A stretch of 41,235 nt of DNA. It comes from Candidatus Omnitrophota bacterium (GTDB lineage Bacteria; Omnitrophota; Gorgyraeia; JAGLLT01). This document shows, piece after piece, positions 26,023 through 33,918 of the stretch; position 1 is the stretch's first letter, and each line of letters begins with the position of its first letter. The notes beneath the pieces are model-generated. The model had not been told where the DNA came from. It worked only from the letters and a program-made list of their open reading frames with translations, and searched no databases. The position numbers and the translations under genes are program-made. The DNA lies in NCBI GenBank assembly GCA_023140385.1, contig JAGLLT010000043.1, positions 1-41,235 on the forward strand. Reading direction: 5' to 3'.

Positions 26023-26856
26023 ATGAATAAAATTATCTCAAAAAGAAAACTTTCTGAAGGTATTTATCGTTATACCTTTGAAAACAAGGAGTTAGCTATT
26101 GCCAGAAAACCCGGCCAGTTTTTAATATTAAGGGTTCATGATAAAGGGGAAAGGATCCCGCTTACTATTATGGATTCTGATTCGGAAAAAGGAACGGTGG
26201 ATATTATCTTTCAGGCGGTCGGCAAGACAACGAATCTTCTATCGGATTTAAATGAGGGCGACCGCATTCTTGATGTTGCCGGCCCTTTAGGCAATCCTAC
26301 TCTCATAGAGAATTTCGGCCGCTGTGTTGCCATCGGAGGCGGAGTAGGGACGGCTGTTTTGTTTCCTGTTTTAAAAGCCTTAAAAGAGGCGGGTAATTAT
26401 GTGATTGCCATAATAGGCGCGAGAGACAAGGATACTCTCATATTAATTGATGAAGTAAAGGCTATAAGTGATGAATTGGTTATTACTACCGATGACGGCT
26501 CGGCGGGAACCAAGGGTTTTGTAACTGATGCCTTAAATCAACTTATCGGCCGTGATGATAAAATAGATTATGTTTACGCGGTAGGCCCCGTGGTAATGAT
26601 GAAAAACACGGCCGTTCTTACAAAAGAACATAATATTAAAACAGAAGTCAGCTTAAACCCAATAATGGTTGACGGAACAGGTATGTGCGGTTCCTGCCGG
26701 TGTATGGTTGACGGCAAGGAGCGTTTTGCCTGTATTCACGGGCCGGATTTTGATGGGCACAAGGTTGACTTTAATCTTTTAACACAGCGCCTTAAAATGT
26801 TTGAGGGCAGGGAGCAGGAATCAATGAGCTGTGGATGTGAAAAGAAGGAAGAATAA
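26023..26856 (+). CDS. nfnA: NfnA/SudB-like ferredoxin-NADP+ reductase (sulfide dehydrogenase) subunit
   Basis: Small FAD/NAD(H)-binding, 2Fe-2S subunit of an NfnAB-type complex, 277 residues. The FAD domain carries RKPGQFLILRVHDKGERIPL. The nucleotide-binding domain has CVAIGGGVGTAVLFPVLKAL (about 107) and ITTDDGSAGTKGFVTDAL. The Fe-S cysteines are in GTGMCGSCRCMVDGKERFAC (about 221-240). With the next gene it would couple NADH, ferredoxin and NADPH by electron bifurcation, supplying NADPH to GltD among others. A sulfide dehydrogenase role is the older annotation of the same family, and sequence alone does not separate them. Good RBS AAGGA before ATG 26023. Confidence 0.9.
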   Translation: MNKIISKRKLSEGIYRYTFENKELAIARKPGQFLILRVHDKGERIPLTIMDSDSEKGTVDIIFQAVGKTTNLLSDLNEGDRILDVAGPLGNPTLIENFGRCVAIGGGVGTAVLFPVLKALKEAGNYVIAIIGARDKDTLILIDEVKAISDELVITTDDGSAGTKGFVTDALNQLIGRDDKIDYVYAVGPVVMMKNTAVLTKEHNIKTEVSLNPIMVDGTGMCGSCRCMVDGKERFACIHGPDFDGHKVDFNLLTQRLKMFEGREQESMSCGCEKKEE

Positions 26857-26858
26857 AT

Positions 26859-28280
26859 ATGCCAGGCCCTAAAGAAATAATTTATATGCCGGCTCAGGAT
26901 CCGGAAAAAAGGAAAAAAAACTTTGATGAAGTGGCCCTGGGTTTAAGTGAAGAACAGGCTGTAAGCGAAGCTCAAAGATGCTTAAACTGCAAGAAACCTC
27001 TTTGTATGCAGGGCTGTCCGGTAGGTATCAGTATACCCGAGTTTATTATGCTTATTAAAGAACGTAAATTTTTAGAGGCGGCCAGAGTAATAAAGAAGGA
27101 AAATCTGCTTCCGGCTATATGCGGCAGGGTTTGTCCGCAGGAAGACCAGTGCGAGAAGGCCTGTGTGCTCGATAGAACAGGCAAGGCCATTGCTATCGGT
27201 TATCTGGAAAGGTTTGCGGCCGATTATGAAATGAAAAATAGTCAGCATAAAAAAGAAAAAGGGGCCATCAGCCATCAGCCATCAGCCATCAGCTCACAGC
27301 AATGTAAAATTGCTGTGATTGGTTCCGGCCCATCCGGCCTTACCTGCGCCAGCGAACTTAGAAAGAAGGGTTATCAGGTAACACTTTTTGAAGCCTTTCA
27401 TAAGCCGGGCGGTGTTTTGATGTACGGTATTCCGTCATTCAGACTGCCTAAGGAGATTGTTAAGTATGAGATAGATAATCTGCGAAAAATGGGAGTTGAA
27501 ATAAAGGTAAACAGCGTTATAGGCCGGTTGAAAACGGTTGACCAGCTTATTAAGGATGAAGGCTACAGCGCGGTTTATATAGCCACAGGAGCCGGCCATC
27601 CTGTCTTTATGGGCATCGTGGGAGAAGAGCTTAATTACATCTATTCTTCCAATGAATTTTTAACCCGCTGTAATCTGATGGAGGCCTATAAGTTTCCCGA
27701 AACAGATACCCCTATTGTTTTAGGTAAAAGGGTTGCCGTTATAGGCGGCGGAAACACGGCTATGGACTCGGCTAGATGCGCCTTGAGAATGGGTACGGAA
27801 AAAGTTTATTGCGTATACAGGCGTTCTGAAAAAGAGATGCCGGCCAGAGTTGAAGAGATAGAGCACGCCAAAGAAGAAGGCATTGAGTTTATGTTTCTAA
27901 CAGCGCCGGTCAGATACACCGGAGATGAAGACAATAACGTAAAAAAAGCCGTCTGCATAAAAATGGAGCTGGGCGAGCCCGATGCTTCAGGAAGAAGAAG
28001 GCCTGTACCCATAGAAGGCAGTGAATTTGAAATTGAAGTAGATTCGGTCATCGTAGCCATAGGCACCAACGCCAACCCCCTAATCTCCGACACCACAGAC
28101 AACCTTGAGGTCAACAAATGGGGATACATCACAACCGATGAAGAAGGCCGAACAACAAAAAAACAAGTCTACGCCGGAGGCGACATAGTAACCGGCTCAG
28201 CCACCGTCATAGAAGCCATGGGAGCCGGAAAAAAAGCCGCGCATATAATAGATAAGGATCTATGTAGGGACAGGTCATGA
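26859..28280 (+). CDS. nfnB: NfnB/SudA-like large subunit (GltD-related NADPH oxidoreductase)
   Basis: Flavin and 4Fe-4S partner of the upstream gene, two bases downstream, 473 residues. N-terminal cysteines are in CLNCKKPLCMQGCPVG and GRVCPQEDQCEKACV. The FAD motif is VIGSGPSGLTCASELRKKG (about 151), and the NADPH motif AVIGGGNTAMDSARCALRMG (about 291). The C-terminal FAD contact is VYAGGDIVTGSATVIEAMG. It resembles GltD, but the presence of the nfnA-like gene makes Nfn/Sud the better call. Between the Fe-S domain and the FAD domain is an odd low-complexity linker (HKKEKGAISHQPSAIS) encoded by tandem heptamers. The last 200 or so bases use noticeably more C-ending codons than the rest. Confidence 0.9.
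   Translation: MPGPKEIIYMPAQDPEKRKKNFDEVALGLSEEQAVSEAQRCLNCKKPLCMQGCPVGISIPEFIMLIKERKFLEAARVIKKENLLPAICGRVCPQEDQCEKACVLDRTGKAIAIGYLERFAADYEMKNSQHKKEKGAISHQPSAISSQQCKIAVIGSGPSGLTCASELRKKGYQVTLFEAFHKPGGVLMYGIPSFRLPKEIVKYEIDNLRKMGVEIKVNSVIGRLKTVDQLIKDEGYSAVYIATGAGHPVFMGIVGEELNYIYSSNEFLTRCNLMEAYKFPETDTPIVLGKRVAVIGGGNTAMDSARCALRMGTEKVYCVYRRSEKEMPARVEEIEHAKEEGIEFMFLTAPVRYTGDEDNNVKKAVCIKMELGEPDASGRRRPVPIEGSEFEIEVDSVIVAIGTNANPLISDTTDNLEVNKWGYITTDEEGRTTKKQVYAGGDIVTGSATVIEAMGAGKKAAHIIDKDLCRDRS
27264..27298 (+). repeat. Tandem heptamer array inside nfnB
   Basis: Four perfect GCCATCA units (27264-27291) plus GCTCACA, in frame. Just downstream TCACAGCAAT is an exact reverse complement of ATTGCTGTGA, five bases further on, which is the conserved start of the FAD fold (KIAVIGSG). 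The insert adds about 12-15 residues to a linker. Confidence 0.72.
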
Positions 28281-28398
28281 CATGATACATAAAAAAGATA
28301 AGTGTCAGCAAAATTGGGGGGGGCGCAGAATTTTAAAGCAATAAGATAGTTTCTAAAAAATGCGTATTTCATATATTAACTATTAGAAAGCATAAGAA

Positions 28399-29046
28399 AT
28401 GAAAAAATATTTTTCGTTGTCAATTCAACTTGTAAATCAGAAAATATTCTATGTATTTCTTGTAACAATACTTTCAGCAATTAATCTAACAGGTATCAAT
28501 CTTATATTCTTATTGCTGGAATCAATTATAACATTCTCAATCTTAATAGTTATATATGGACGTTTTATTGAGCAAATAACCGGAAAGCCAAAAGAACTTG
28601 CTAAAAATATATTTAATCGTAATTGGATAAATTATATTGCGGTATGTTTTATAGTATTTTTGCCTATTGTGCTTGGAAGTTTCTTAAATTTTACCTCGAA
28701 TAAAATAGTTAATTTCTCCCTACAAGCTATTATCGCAGTTTTGTCTATTTATATTTTTCCACTTATTTTTCTAACTGGAAAAGGATTACTAACTATTCAA
28801 GTCGGTTTAAATTATCTATTTAAAAATCTCCAAAGCAGTGTACCATTGATGTTATTAGCTTTTAATATAGTAGTTATCAAGCTGTTGTTCTTTCCATATT
28901 TTGTTGTAGATATTTTAAAAGATCCTCATTTTTTAAAGTTTTTTTTATGGAGTTGCGGGATAAATTTTGCTCTAATATATTTAAATTTTGTGGTTTTTTG
29001 CACAGCGGGGTTCAAATTAACAGATAAAAAAACACAAGAAGAATAG
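28399..29046 (+). CDS. Cassette-encoded integral membrane protein, unknown function
   Basis: 215 residues with about six hydrophobic helices (roughly 14-31, 34-52, 73-94, 103-124, 146-171 and 178-204) and a charged C-terminal tail (LTDKKTQEE). I do not recognise a family. Composition is far more A/T-rich than the neighbouring nfnB gene. It is the first gene of the cassette array and is followed by a well-formed attC at 29077. The 118-base gap before it holds a run of eight G (28316-28323) and a weak core-like ATTAGAA, but no clear attC or attI. No good ribosome-binding site precedes ATG 28399. Confidence 0.65.
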   Translation: MKKYFSLSIQLVNQKIFYVFLVTILSAINLTGINLIFLLLESIITFSILIVIYGRFIEQITGKPKELAKNIFNRNWINYIAVCFIVFLPIVLGSFLNFTSNKIVNFSLQAIIAVLSIYIFPLIFLTGKGLLTIQVGLNYLFKNLQSSVPLMLLAFNIVVIKLLFFPYFVVDILKDPHFLKFFLWSCGINFALIYLNFVVFCTAGFKLTDKKTQEE

Positions 29047-29076
29047 GTATATTGAAGTGATTGCAAGAGGAAAAAT

Positions 29077-29141
29077 TTCTAACAAATCACTGAATGCCGA
29101 TCCCCCCAAACCATCGGGGTAGGTGAGCTTGAATGTTAGAA
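29077..29141 (+). repeat. attC site A
   Basis: The outer cores TTCTAAC (29077-29083) and GTTAGAA (29135-29141) are perfect complements. The interior holds GATCCCC and TCGGGG stems and the GTGAGCTTGAA arm. This is the best-formed integron attC in the window. Confidence 0.88.
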
Positions 29142-29166
29142 GAAAAATAAATAATTGGAGGAGAAA

Positions 29167-29925
29167 ATGGGAAAAATTAAAATATTAACTTTTGCTATCT
29201 TTCTTTCATTTATCGCTTCTACCCTCTATGCCCAAGATCTTAATGGTTTTCTATATGCCTCTGATCAGGCTGAAACATTTGATCCTTCTAAAAAGGTTAA
29301 AGAATATGTTCGAGGTGAAACTGCATATTGTGTAATTTTAATTAAAGGTTTCTCTATACATGCAGATAATTCAGTTGATTTAAGCGGTGACATAAAATTT
29401 ATTGATCCATCGGGTAATGTATTATTTGAACAGAAAAATTATGCTAAATCTAAAGCAACTGTGGAAAAGAATAATCAATTTGTTAATTTAGATAATTCGT
29501 TAGATATAAGCTTTACCGATAAAGACCCCCTGGGAATGTATATAGTAGAAATAAATATTAAAGACAAAATTTCTGGTGCATCTAATAAATCACAATCCAC
29601 CCTTCTTCTTTTTGATACCAAAGAATCTAAAAATTTGATAATGGCGCCTGTCAAAACGGCAAAACAACTTGACGATTTGTGGGCAGAATACTTTCGCTCA
29701 AAAAATACATGGGCTATAAAAAGGATTATTTCGGCACTTAAGTTGCGCGAAGAATCCACCAACATAGAAGATGCCGCTGTAGGATCCGCCGCAGCTTGGT
29801 CATTAGAAATAAATGCTAAAAAATATCCAGAAATATTAAAAATTTGCAAGCAATCACTTGAACACACAAAAGGTTCAACAAAAGAATTGCTTGTTGAGAT
29901 TATTTATAAGGTTGAAAATAAATAA
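29167..29925 (+). CDS. Cassette-encoded exported protein, unknown function
   Basis: 252 residues. A Sec signal peptide is clear: Lys-rich start, hydrophobic core (ILTFAIFLSFIASTL) and cleavage after YAQ. GGAGGAG eight bases before ATG 29167 decides the start over an in-frame ATG at 29155. The mature part begins with a beta-rich domain (about 40-155, with SVDLSGDIKFIDPSG and GMYIVEINIKDK) resembling immunoglobulin-like folds. A helical C-terminus (about 170-252) follows. No family is recognised. It occupies one cassette between attC A and attC B and probably works in the periplasm or outside the cell. Confidence 0.72.
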   Translation: MGKIKILTFAIFLSFIASTLYAQDLNGFLYASDQAETFDPSKKVKEYVRGETAYCVILIKGFSIHADNSVDLSGDIKFIDPSGNVLFEQKNYAKSKATVEKNNQFVNLDNSLDISFTDKDPLGMYIVEINIKDKISGASNKSQSTLLLFDTKESKNLIMAPVKTAKQLDDLWAEYFRSKNTWAIKRIISALKLREESTNIEDAAVGSAAAWSLEINAKKYPEILKICKQSLEHTKGSTKELLVEIIYKVENK

Positions 29926-29929
29926 CTTC

Positions 29930-29987
29930 TATCAACTCGCTGCGCCTGATCCCCGAAGCCTTGGGCAGGTAAGCTCAAACGTTAGGT
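29930..29987 (+). repeat. attC site B
   Basis: TATCAAC (29930-29936, degenerate left core), stem GATCCCCGAAGCCTTGGG, arm AGGTAAGCTCAAAC, and right core GTTAGGT (29981-29987), which fits GTTRRRY exactly. Confidence 0.8.
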
Positions 29988-29995
29988 AAAAGAAA

Positions 29996-30376
29996 ATGTG
30001 TGATTTTGATACATGGTTTTTAATCGTTCTGATCTACATCGTCAAGTTCACACTAGTTGTCAAGCGCCCTCGACCTTCAATTGCCATTGTTCTTTTTTTC
30101 TGCACCATTATGGTTGCTGTTCCTTATATTTATCTGCGAGTTGTGGATTGGACTGAAACATTCAACGTAGATCCTCTTGGACACTGGATTGGCACACCGG
30201 TAATGATGTTGTTCATTCCAGTAGCTACATTTATTTACGATTTAAGTACAAAAAAACGAATAAAACCCAAGATGCTCGCGTTGCGGTATATTATTGAAAT
30301 TGCAGTATTTCCTATTTGGGCGTACTTTTGGATTTTGCTTATTGAAGGGATGCTTCTTGATTGGTGGTGGCTATAA
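29996..30376 (+). CDS. Cassette-encoded small membrane protein, unknown function
   Basis: 126 residues with about four transmembrane helices (8-21, 29-48, 66-81 and 98-118) and Trp-rich ends (WAYFWILL, DWWWL). ATG 29996 lies nine bases after the right core of attC B, the usual position for a cassette gene. No recognisable domain. Confidence 0.62.
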   Translation: MCDFDTWFLIVLIYIVKFTLVVKRPRPSIAIVLFFCTIMVAVPYIYLRVVDWTETFNVDPLGHWIGTPVMMLFIPVATFIYDLSTKKRIKPKMLALRYIIEIAVFPIWAYFWILLIEGMLLDWWWL

Positions 30377-30411
30377 TGTTGAGTAAATTATTCTATCGAA
30401 CTAATCATTGT

Positions 30412-30466
30412 ACTTAACCACTATTCCGCTGTGCTCCACAACGGCAGGTGCGCTTTGTCGTTATGC
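30412..30466 (+). repeat. attC site C
   Basis: Left core ACTTAAC (30412-30418) and right core GTTATGC (30460-30466), the same right core as Vibrio-type sites. The interior differs from the GATCCCC type of its neighbours, so this cassette may have a different origin. Confidence 0.7.
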
Positions 30467-30483
30467 AAACATAAAGGATTAAA

Positions 30484-31305
30484 ATGAGTCTAACGAGTTT
30501 TATAAGCGACAAAGAAGTTAAAGCGAAGCTTAAGAAATTATTCCCTTTGCCACAAATAAAAATAAATAAAGAAATATTGGCACAACCTGTTTCAAATAGA
30601 TATCCTTTAATGGGCACAGCATTTGATTATTTATTGAGGTTTTATTTAAATAGAATCAATAAAAACGTGGTTACATCTAAATGGGTAGCTGAATTGGTAC
30701 CTGAGACAGTAAGAGAAGATAAAGAACTATATAAAATATCGACTAAGATAGTGTGTAAAGCTAAGTTAGATTATTATGATTACCTTGAATCAGGGAAACT
30801 AACTAGGAGTCTTTTATCAAGTGCAATACTACTGGCCCAATTGGATTTTATTTACCGTTCAGGTAAAGTAGTCGAAGAATTGGGAACTGTGCATTATGAG
30901 GACATAAAGGATCTAAAAAAACTAATATCAATTGTTAATCCTAAGATATTTAAGGCAAAGAAGACTTGTATATTAAATCCAACATTCGGTAAAGCATCTG
31001 TGCTAGTTGGTGGTGCAGACGCTGATATAATATTGGATGACATGCTAATTGATATTAAAACAACAAAATTCTTTAAAGTGCAAAGGCAAGCATACAATCA
31101 ATTAATAGGATATTATATTTTATATCTGTTAGGAGGTATCAATAAAAATAGCAAAAAATATAAAATTAATAAATTAGGTTTATATTTTTCTAGACATGCT
31201 GAGTTGATAGTATTTCCTGTTAAATCGATTAAGTCTGTTCGGGGCTTCGCATCTTTAATTAAATGGTTTAAAAAAAAGGCACAGGAGCAGACTATTTATT
31301 TTTAA
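30484..31305 (+). CDS. Cassette-encoded PD-(D/E)XK nuclease-like protein
   Basis: 273 residues, A/T-rich. Residues about 178-195 (GGADADIILDDMLIDIKTTK) match the PD-(D/E)XK core pattern: an Asp strand, then D-I-K with the catalytic lysine. The next helix, RQAYNQLIGYYILYL, has the Q-x-x-x-Y arrangement seen in RecB/Cas4-type members. The N-terminal 150 residues are helical and unassigned. A defence or DNA-processing role is possible but is inference. AAAGGA lies before ATG 30484. It has no partner gene in its cassette, which runs from attC C to the composite site D. Confidence 0.66.
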   Translation: MSLTSFISDKEVKAKLKKLFPLPQIKINKEILAQPVSNRYPLMGTAFDYLLRFYLNRINKNVVTSKWVAELVPETVREDKELYKISTKIVCKAKLDYYDYLESGKLTRSLLSSAILLAQLDFIYRSGKVVEELGTVHYEDIKDLKKLISIVNPKIFKAKKTCILNPTFGKASVLVGGADADIILDDMLIDIKTTKFFKVQRQAYNQLIGYYILYLLGGINKNSKKYKINKLGLYFSRHAELIVFPVKSIKSVRGFASLIKWFKKKAQEQTIYF

Positions 31306-31335
31306 ATTTATAATTTTGTATAGCAAAACAATCCA

Positions 31336-31467
31336 GCTAACCTTTTTCGTGCTTCGCTTGATTCGGGCAACTGATTTTTAAAAGTAAAGGGTCAAGTCTC
31401 GACTTGACTACATGTTGTTCGTTTATTGAACCCCAAAACGTCGGGGCAGGTGAGTTTAAACATTAGC
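31336..31467 (+). repeat. Composite attC site D, split by a REP-like repeat
   Basis: Left core GCTAACC (31336-31342) and right core CATTAGC (31461-31467) with stem and arm GAACCCCAAAACGTCGGGG, AGGTGAGTTTAAA. Between them lies the palindromic GTCAAGTCTCGACTTGAC repeat. The site is about twice the length of the others. Confidence 0.62.
31384..31437 (+). repeat. REP/MITE-like repeat, copy 1
   Basis: Begins GTAAAGGGTCAAGTCTCGAC and contains the hairpin GTCAAGT-CTCG-ACTTGAC. The 54-base stretch is identical to 32366-32419 except for one base. Confidence 0.75.
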
Positions 31468-31477
31468 GAGATAATAA

Positions 31478-31981
31478 GTGAATATATTTGAAATGATATT
31501 TAATTATTTTTGGGCAGCAGCTATTGTTTTCACTTGCATTAATGTATTGATTTATAAATATCATTCTAAAAAACACATTCAGCAAAACCCAAAACTTACT
31601 GAAGGATATAAAAAGCTCTTCCGCGGTTATTTATTTTGGATGAATATTCCATGGATTGTCATGGGCATTGGTTGTACTGTCGGGAATGTTCCCTCTATTT
31701 GGTATTATTTTAGGCCCAAAAATGGGAATCCCTATGTTCTTGCGTGGTTTGGATCAATTATTGTTCTTTGGATAATAGGTACTTATTGGTTATTCTTAAA
31801 AAATGGTGCTGAAATTATTGCCAAATATCCTGGCGTGTTAATAATGTATTTTGGATTCAAAAGAACTGAAATAACAAATCCAAATTTAATTAAAATGTTT
31901 TGGCTATTATGTCTTACCGGGGGAATATTTGGTCTAGTTTTTATGTGGACTATGGATGTTCCAATACCAGATTTTTGCTAA
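31478..31981 (+). CDS. Cassette-encoded membrane protein, unknown function
   Basis: 167 residues, starting at GTG 31478. About four hydrophobic helices: 8-27, 48-70, 83-105 and 133-155. Aromatic-rich loops (RGYLFWMNIPWIVMG, PSIWYYF) lie between them. I recognise no family with confidence. The stop codon lies inside the left core of attC E, a common cassette feature that makes gene and attC one unit. Confidence 0.68.
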   Translation: MNIFEMIFNYFWAAAIVFTCINVLIYKYHSKKHIQQNPKLTEGYKKLFRGYLFWMNIPWIVMGIGCTVGNVPSIWYYFRPKNGNPYVLAWFGSIIVLWIIGTYWLFLKNGAEIIAKYPGVLIMYFGFKRTEITNPNLIKMFWLLCLTGGIFGLVFMWTMDVPIPDFC

Positions 31982-32036
31982 CAATTTTGTCCAGCAGATT
32001 CCAAAGCGTTGGAACTACTTATCTCAAGCGTTATGG
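31977..32036 (+). repeat. attC site E
   Basis: Left core GCTAACA (31977-31983) and right core GTTATGG (32030-32036). The interior stem is AGATTCCAAAGCGTTGGAACT and the arm TATCTCAAGC. It is close in form to classical class 1 integron attC sites. Confidence 0.86.
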
Positions 32037-32049
32037 TAAAATAAAATAA

Positions 32050-32162
32050 GTAAGGGGTCAAGTCTCGACTTGACTACATGTTATTTATTTAAGTAATGAT
32101 AAGATTAAAATGTTGTTTTATGATTTAAAACGAAGATGCAGTCAAGTCGAGATCTGACCTTC
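32050..32162 (+). mobile_element. MITE-like element with terminal inverted repeats
   Basis: The left end AAGGGGTCAAGTCTCGACTT is mirrored by the right end, whose complement reads AAGGTCAGATCTCGACTTGA (32137-32162). The interior is A/T-rich and non-coding. The left end itself folds (GTCAAGT-CTCG-ACTTGAC). No transposase is encoded. Such ends resemble REP/REPIN elements moved in trans by Y1 transposases. Confidence 0.66.
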
Positions 32163-32197
32163 CTATGTACTATGTAATAAAAATTAAGGAGGTAGCC

Positions 32198-32455
32198 ATG
32201 GGTTTCTACAATATCGATCGGCCGATTCACCGAATATTTGCCGTCTTCTCTGGTTTAATGGGAATAGTCTCTCTATTACCTGCAATTGCGACTATTCTGG
32301 AGCGCCAAAGTATCTGGGTTCCCGTCTTTGTGGCTATAACTTTCGTTGCGATTCTATTTATTGAAAGTAAGGGGTCAAGTCTCGACTTGACTACATGTTG
32401 TTCGTTTATTGAACCCCAAAGCCTTAGATCAGGTGATATCTGGAGTCAGATGTAG
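32198..32455 (+). pseudogene. Small membrane protein gene truncated by repeat insertion
   Basis: AAGGAGGT upstream supports ATG 32198. The first 57 residues (MGFYNIDRPIHRIFAVFSG, then two membrane helices ending FVAILFIES) look like a real small two-helix membrane protein. From 32366 the frame enters the GTAAGGGGTCAAGTC repeat and a half attC, adding about 28 unrelated residues (KGSSLDLTTCCSF...) before stopping at 32455. The original 3' end is lost. Confidence 0.6.
32366..32419 (+). repeat. REP/MITE-like repeat, copy 3, fused to half attC
   Basis: Identical, except for one base, to 31384-31437, including the half-attC part GTTCGTTTATTGAACCCCAA. After 32420 the attC similarity decays (GATCAGGTGATATC), and there is no right core. 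Confidence 0.72.
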
Positions 32456-32470
32456 AAAGCAAGAGAGGTA

Positions 32471-32499
32471 TTGACGAATACATTAGAATATGATATAAT
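32471..32499 (+). promoter_or_regulatory. Promoter of the RHH-RelE operon
   Basis: TTGACG (32471-32476), a 17-base spacer and TATAAT (32494-32499). The antitoxin-first operon begins about 35 bases after the likely transcript start and has a Shine-Dalgarno sequence (AAAGGGG). Confidence 0.82.
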
Positions 32500-32540
32500 A
32501 CAATTGAATGTAAAAGAATAAAAAAGAAAGGGGCTGGAAG

Positions 32541-32783
32541 ATGTCTAGAGTGATTACATTGCGGTTATCGGAAGAAGAATATAGAGAAATATCAGCAGTA
32601 GCTATGATAGAACACCGTCCTATTTCCAACTTTATCACAACCACCGTTCTCAGGGAAATAGAAGAATCTTATTTTATTGATCCTATTGAAACGGCACAAA
32701 TAAAGTCAGATAAGAAGCTCTTAGAGAAGCTAAAATCGGGGCATAACGACGCCAAAGGCATGAAAGGTCAATTCGTTGACTAA
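32541..32783 (+). CDS. Ribbon-helix-helix antitoxin (RelB/CopG-like)
   Basis: 80 residues. The N-terminal RHH reads VITLRLSEEEYREISAVA and SNFITTTVLREIEES. The C-terminal charged stretch (QIKSDKKLLEKLKSG) is the probable toxin-binding part. It precedes and overlaps the RelE-like toxin gene by eight bases, the classical order. It probably represses its own promoter at 32471-32499. Confidence 0.84.
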   Translation: MSRVITLRLSEEEYREISAVAMIEHRPISNFITTTVLREIEESYFIDPIETAQIKSDKKLLEKLKSGHNDAKGMKGQFVD

Positions 32784-33054
32784 TTTCAAATTATTTGAAA
32801 CAAGCCAGTTTCTAAAAAATCTTGAAGGAGAATTCGGCGGTCAACAGAAACGGATAAAAAGAAAACTCAGAAGCTACGTTTACCCTCAATTAAAACAACA
32901 ACCCCATTTTGGCAAAAACATAAAAAAACTAAGAGATTATAAACCGGAAACATGGCGATATAGAATAGGAGATTATAGGTTTTTCTACGAAGTCGACGAC
33001 CACAAAAAAATTGTCTTTATGATATCTGCCGACAATCGCGCGAATGCCTATTAG
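32776..33054 (+). CDS. RelE/ParE-superfamily toxin
   Basis: 92 residues with the RelE core: FETSQFLKNLEGEF at the start, LKQQPHFGKNIKKLRDY, the central WRYRIGDYRFFYEVDD, and the C-terminal IVFMISADNRANAY. In this family the protein is a ribosome-dependent mRNA interferase or gyrase inhibitor; sequence alone does not say which. It is translationally coupled to the RHH antitoxin. The following 197 bases contain no clear attC. Confidence 0.88.
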   Translation: MTNFKLFETSQFLKNLEGEFGGQQKRIKRKLRSYVYPQLKQQPHFGKNIKKLRDYKPETWRYRIGDYRFFYEVDDHKKIVFMISADNRANAY

Positions 33055-33251
33055 AATATTAAGAATCTTATATTTTTAACCGCAATTAGGATTAGCGTAT
33101 CATTTTTATGGACACAAAAATATGATAATCCAAAGTGGCCCGGCTTGTTGTTGAATGAAATTAAAAGCATAGTAATTTCATCCACCCGACCCTGAACTTT
33201 TAGAGCCGCTGTTTTCCAGTGTTGGAAAAGAAAATGAAAGGAGGAAAAAAG

Positions 33252-33863
33252 ATGAAACTGGGGCATATGAATCCTTCAGCACCGGATTATGTCGCAAGAG
33301 TAGCATTGTTTATAGTTGGCATAATGAGCATGCCTGTTGGAATTTTTATGATTTTAGGGGAAATGTTTTTCATCGGACTCTTCATGGTAGTCATGGGTAT
33401 TTACGGGGTTTTGATATCCGTACTTTCCTCGCCGTATAAAAAGAAATTAGGGGGAAATGATAGAATAAAAAAACCAAAATTATTGAATTATTTAATGTAT
33501 GTTGTGCTGATTTCTATAAGTTTATTGTTATTATTTTTTGACAATGACCAAAATATGTACTTTTTCCTTGCAGTCTTCTCTTTTATTGCCGCAATTTTAA
33601 GTCTCGATTTCAATTGGCGTGAATATTGGCGTGAATTTAATAAGCCTGTGGGATGGCGATTGCCAAAACTCCGCGAAATAATTTCCTTAGCTATAATAGG
33701 CCTATCTTTTACCGCTCTTATATTCCTCGTTCGAGCACTTGAGGAAACAGGTCAAGATTTATACGATCATATATTTCGAAATAAGCCAGTTGTAATCTGT
33801 TTATGGCTTATTTATATTTTATTACCTCTGCTGCGAAAAGATAGTGGAGATATAACTAATTAA
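33252..33863 (+). CDS. Cassette-encoded membrane protein, unknown function
   Basis: 204 residues from ATG 33252, chosen because AAAGGAGG lies nine bases upstream; earlier in-frame codons at 33219 and 33234 run through that site. About five to six hydrophobic helices: 15-35, 37-58, 78-95, 100-118, 144-162 and 180-196. Between them is a charged loop (SSPYKKKLGGNDRIKKPK). No family is recognised. Degenerate attC F lies downstream. Confidence 0.7.
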   Translation: MKLGHMNPSAPDYVARVALFIVGIMSMPVGIFMILGEMFFIGLFMVVMGIYGVLISVLSSPYKKKLGGNDRIKKPKLLNYLMYVVLISISLLLLFFDNDQNMYFFLAVFSFIAAILSLDFNWREYWREFNKPVGWRLPKLREIISLAIIGLSFTALIFLVRALEETGQDLYDHIFRNKPVVICLWLIYILLPLLRKDSGDITN

Positions 33864-33918
33864 AAAAGAACATCAAAGAAATTGAAGTTGATAATACTAT
33901 ATTCAATAAATGAAATGC

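Noticed and set aside
27264-27298. CRISPR-like or minisatellite array
   Set aside because: Units are seven bases with no spacers, too short and too few for CRISPR. Interpreted as a heptamer insertion.
28370-28390. attI or a first attC core before the cassette array (ACTATTAGAAAG)
   Set aside because: Only a short core-like match; no paired left core, stem or integrase nearby.
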